DNA from: Lentilactobacillus diolivorans DSM 14421
Lineage (GTDB): Bacteria > Bacillota > Bacilli > Lactobacillales > Lactobacillaceae
Assembly (NCBI RefSeq): GCF_001434255.1
Contig: NZ_AZEY01000014.1
Span: forward strand, 1-49,334
Direction of reading: 5' to 3'
DNA: 49,334 bases
Position numbers and translations under genes: made by a program. Below, in pieces: positions 47,506-49,334 of the stretch (positions within the stretch are counted from its first letter, which is position 1; each line of letters starts with the position of its first letter). The notes under the pieces were generated by a model that had not been told where the DNA came from, searched no databases, and saw only the letters and a program-made list of their open reading frames with translations.

Positions 47506-48579
47506 ATGAGAAATCTAAAAATGGGATTTCGCTGGTTTGGCGCTGATGACGACCCAATTTCATTAGCAGAAATTCGACAAATTCCGCAAACTAAGCAAGT
47601 TGTCGGGGCATTATTTGACGTACCAGTGGGGGAAGTTTGGCCCCAAGATAAAATCGATGCATTAAAAAAGCAGGTGACTGATGCCGGCCTTAAGCTTGAA
47701 GTCATCGAATCAGTTAACATTCATGATGATATTAAGATCGGCTTGCCGAGCCGGGATAAGTACATCGCTAATTACATTCAAACCATCAAGAATCTTTCAA
47801 AAGTGGGAATTAAGGTAATTTGCTACAACTTCATGCCAGTCTTTGATTGGTTAAGAACTGATCTACATCACCAATTAGCCGATGGTTCTAATGCAATGAT
47901 GTATGAAGAGAGCAAGCTGCCCAAGGATCCAGAAGCCTTAATGGCTGAAATGAATTCGGGATCAAGGGGGTTCAGTTTACCTGGTTGGGAGCCTGAACGT
48001 CTGGCTGCTTTAAAACAGTTATTTGCTGCATATAAAGATGTCACGGCAGATAAGCTACGGGAAAACTTTAAGTATTTCTTGGATGCTATTATGCCAACTT
48101 GTGAGAAATATAATGTTCGAATGGCGATTCATCCGGATGATCCACCAAAGCCATTATTTGGTCTTCCAAGAATCTTTAAGAATCGGGAAGATATGCTGAA
48201 AATCGAACAACTACATGAATCACGATACAATGGGTTTACAGTTTGTACCGGAAGTCTTGGCGAGAATCCTGAAAACGATTTACCTGCAATCATTCGGGAA
48301 TTTGTCCCCAAGGATCGGGTGCCGTTTATGCATGTTCGAAATATTAAGTATGTTGGTAAGGATGCTTTTCATGAATCAGCTCATCCATCATCAGAAGGGT
48401 CACTTGATATGTATGAGATCATGAAGGCACTTCATGATACTGATTATGATGGTTATATCCGTCCCGATCATGGTCGGAACATTTTTGGTGAAGATGGTCG
48501 TCCAGGCTATGGATTATACGACCGAGCGCTTGGGATTACTTATTTAGAAGGCTTGTGGGAGGCCCTAGAGAAGTCTTAG
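47506..48579 (+). CDS. uxuA: Mannonate dehydratase
   Basis: A 357-aa TIM-barrel enzyme that dehydrates D-mannonate to 2-keto-3-deoxygluconate in glucuronate catabolism. It opens with MGFRWFGADDDPISLAEIRQ and shows the metal-binding-type blocks NFMPVFDWLRTDL, RMAIHPDDPPKP, HVRNI and DGYIRPDHGR. The length is normal for UxuA. Start ATG with AAGGAGGAAAC. It is divergent from kdgK with a shared operator and cre region. Genes for uronate isomerase and fructuronate reductase are not in the window and may follow. Confidence 0.95.
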   Translation: MRNLKMGFRWFGADDDPISLAEIRQIPQTKQVVGALFDVPVGEVWPQDKIDALKKQVTDAGLKLEVIESVNIHDDIKIGLPSRDKYIANYIQTIKNLSKVGIKVICYNFMPVFDWLRTDLHHQLADGSNAMMYEESKLPKDPEALMAEMNSGSRGFSLPGWEPERLAALKQLFAAYKDVTADKLRENFKYFLDAIMPTCEKYNVRMAIHPDDPPKPLFGLPRIFKNREDMLKIEQLHESRYNGFTVCTGSLGENPENDLPAIIREFVPKDRVPFMHVRNIKYVGKDAFHESAHPSSEGSLDMYEIMKALHDTDYDGYIRPDHGRNIFGEDGRPGYGLYDRALGITYLEGLWEALEKS

Positions 48580-48646
48580 AATATAAGAAAAAATGGAGCT
48601 CGAACAAGCGTTAAAACGTTAGCTTGTAGCGTTCTGATTGGACAAT

Positions 48647-48694
48647 AAAAGTCTCGTAAAACCAGTGTTATTGCTGATTTTACGAGACTTTTTT
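48647..48694 (+). terminator. Terminator of uxuA
   Basis: AAAAGTCTCGTAAAA pairs perfectly with TTTTACGAGACTTTT, followed by further T. Its core, AAAACCAGTGTTATTGCTGA, is almost the same as the hairpin at 26476. Confidence 0.9.
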
Positions 48695-48961
48695 GAGCCT
48701 TACTATTCTTTCGACTAACTGTCCAGAGGTACTTTTATTTTGAGGTGTTGCTAAGACAATAATATGCCCAAAAGTCAGGTCACTGGGTGCGATTAAATAA
48801 GGGATTTTCACCAATTATTATTTATTGGCGGAACTGTTAGATGCGGATAAACAGATGAATACTTGAGATTAATAAATAAGTTCACAATTAAGTTTGATGA
48901 TTTATTTAATTGATATCGTTGGATTTTAATGATTTTGAGTCATTTTTTATGAAAAATCAAG

Positions 48962-48977
48962 TTGACAGCGCTTTCTA
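48962..48977. promoter_or_regulatory. LacI-operator-like or cre-like site
   Basis: TTGACAGCGCTTTCTA shares the AGCGCT core and most flanks with the LacI operators at 31315 and 31422. It misses one base of the cre consensus. Confidence 0.55.
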
Positions 48978-49006
48978 TAAGTGTTAAATTCTATTTGTCT
49001 AGTATA

Positions 49007-49020
49007 TTAGAATATTAGTA
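49007..49020. promoter_or_regulatory. AT-rich operator-like motif
   Basis: TTAGAATATTAGTA, identical to 40213-40226, about 160 bases before the transporter start. Confidence 0.55.
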
Positions 49021-49177
49021 TTTTTGATTGTGTGAACTTTCACCTGATTAATTGATAAAACTTAAAATGGCTGAAAGTGTCAACACGTTTTGAAGGGATG
49101 TGGCAGATGATACAACAGTATTTTGTATCAGTTCGTGTATTAAAAATTAAGAAATTGTAAATTTAGGAGTGAAAAAA

Positions 49178-49334
49178 ATGGCAAAAAATAATGATCCGAA
49201 AGAAAAACCAGTTTCATCTGTCGTTGGTGAAATTACCAATGCCCGCGTAAAGGATTCACAACAGCCTAAATTACCTTTGATGGTTTCGTCGGCTATGTTT
49301 TTAGCACCACTTTGCTGGTATGGGCCAATTGGTT
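49178..49334 (+). CDS. Sugar MFS transporter, 5' end only (cut by window)
   Basis: The first 52 codons of a transporter. ATG 49178 follows TTAGGAGTGAAAAAA. A hydrophilic N-terminus of about 30 residues is followed by the first helix (LPLMVSSAMFLAPLCWYGPIG). This resembles the opening of the transporter at 33149 (IGPACWLGPYVG), so it is a likely paralogue. Its upstream sites place it in the uronate regulon; a glucuronate or aldouronate importer is the natural guess. The rest is outside the window. Confidence 0.7.
   Translation, partial: MAKNNDPKEKPVSSVVGEITNARVKDSQQPKLPLMVSSAMFLAPLCWYGPIG

Larger units (their letters stand above)
48695..49177. other. Promoter region and leader of the right-edge transporter
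   Basis: AT-rich, no open frame. It holds a LacI/cre-like site at 48962 and an AT-rich motif at 49007. The ribosome site TTAGGAGTG is at 49163-49171. Confidence 0.6.

Overview
The window looks like chromosome from a low-GC Lactobacillaceae bacterium. The evidence is a KxYKxGKxW-type signal peptide, two LPxTG (LPQTN/LPQTG) surface proteins, DUF5776-like wall-associated domains, T-box control of an amino acid permease, cre (catabolite) sites and frequent TTG/GTG starts behind strong Shine-Dalgarno sequences. I cannot fix the genus from sequence alone. No tRNA, rRNA, CRISPR array or intact mobile element was seen.

Positions 1-13.8 kb: a HigB/HigA-type toxin-antitoxin pair (minus), a CorA Mg2+ channel, a small secreted DUF5776-like protein, two tandem 115-aa membrane paralogues, a large CnaB-repeat LPxTG adhesin broken by one in-frame TAG, a 110-bp imperfect palindrome, a T-box-controlled amino acid permease, an AraC regulator, a membrane-anchored protein of unknown function, an acyltransferase-3 membrane enzyme and a CX5R protein phosphatase.

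Positions 13.8-30 kb: a second large LPxTG adhesin carrying a frameshift and an in-frame stop, a 36-aa membrane peptide, an FtsX-type ABC exporter with divergent TetR regulator, a P-type cation/proton ATPase with a terminator hairpin in its leader, a DHA2 multidrug MFS pump with divergent TetR regulator and two matching operators, and two unknown proteins.

Positions 30-49.3 kb: a carbohydrate island. A LacI regulator faces a GH43 beta-xylosidase/MFS transporter operon. A secreted protein resembling GH59 (galactocerebrosidase fold, with lectin-like and DUF5776-like domains) follows, then a decayed IS66 element, a sugar-porter symporter, the decayed tail of another secreted enzyme, a GntR/FCD regulator divergent from a GH115 alpha-glucuronidase, a KDG kinase divergent from mannonate dehydratase (UxuA), and the start of another sugar transporter at the window edge. 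Together these read as a pathway that trims a glucuronic-acid-decorated plant glycan, imports the products, releases glucuronate and xylose or galactose, and feeds uronate to 2-keto-3-deoxygluconate 6-phosphate. The promoters share cre sites (one 17-mer occurs twice), a LacI-type palindrome and an AT-rich motif that I infer to be the GntR operator.

A second theme is decay of surface and secreted genes. Both LPxTG adhesins, one secreted glycoside-hydrolase-like gene and the transposase are broken, while metabolic genes are intact.
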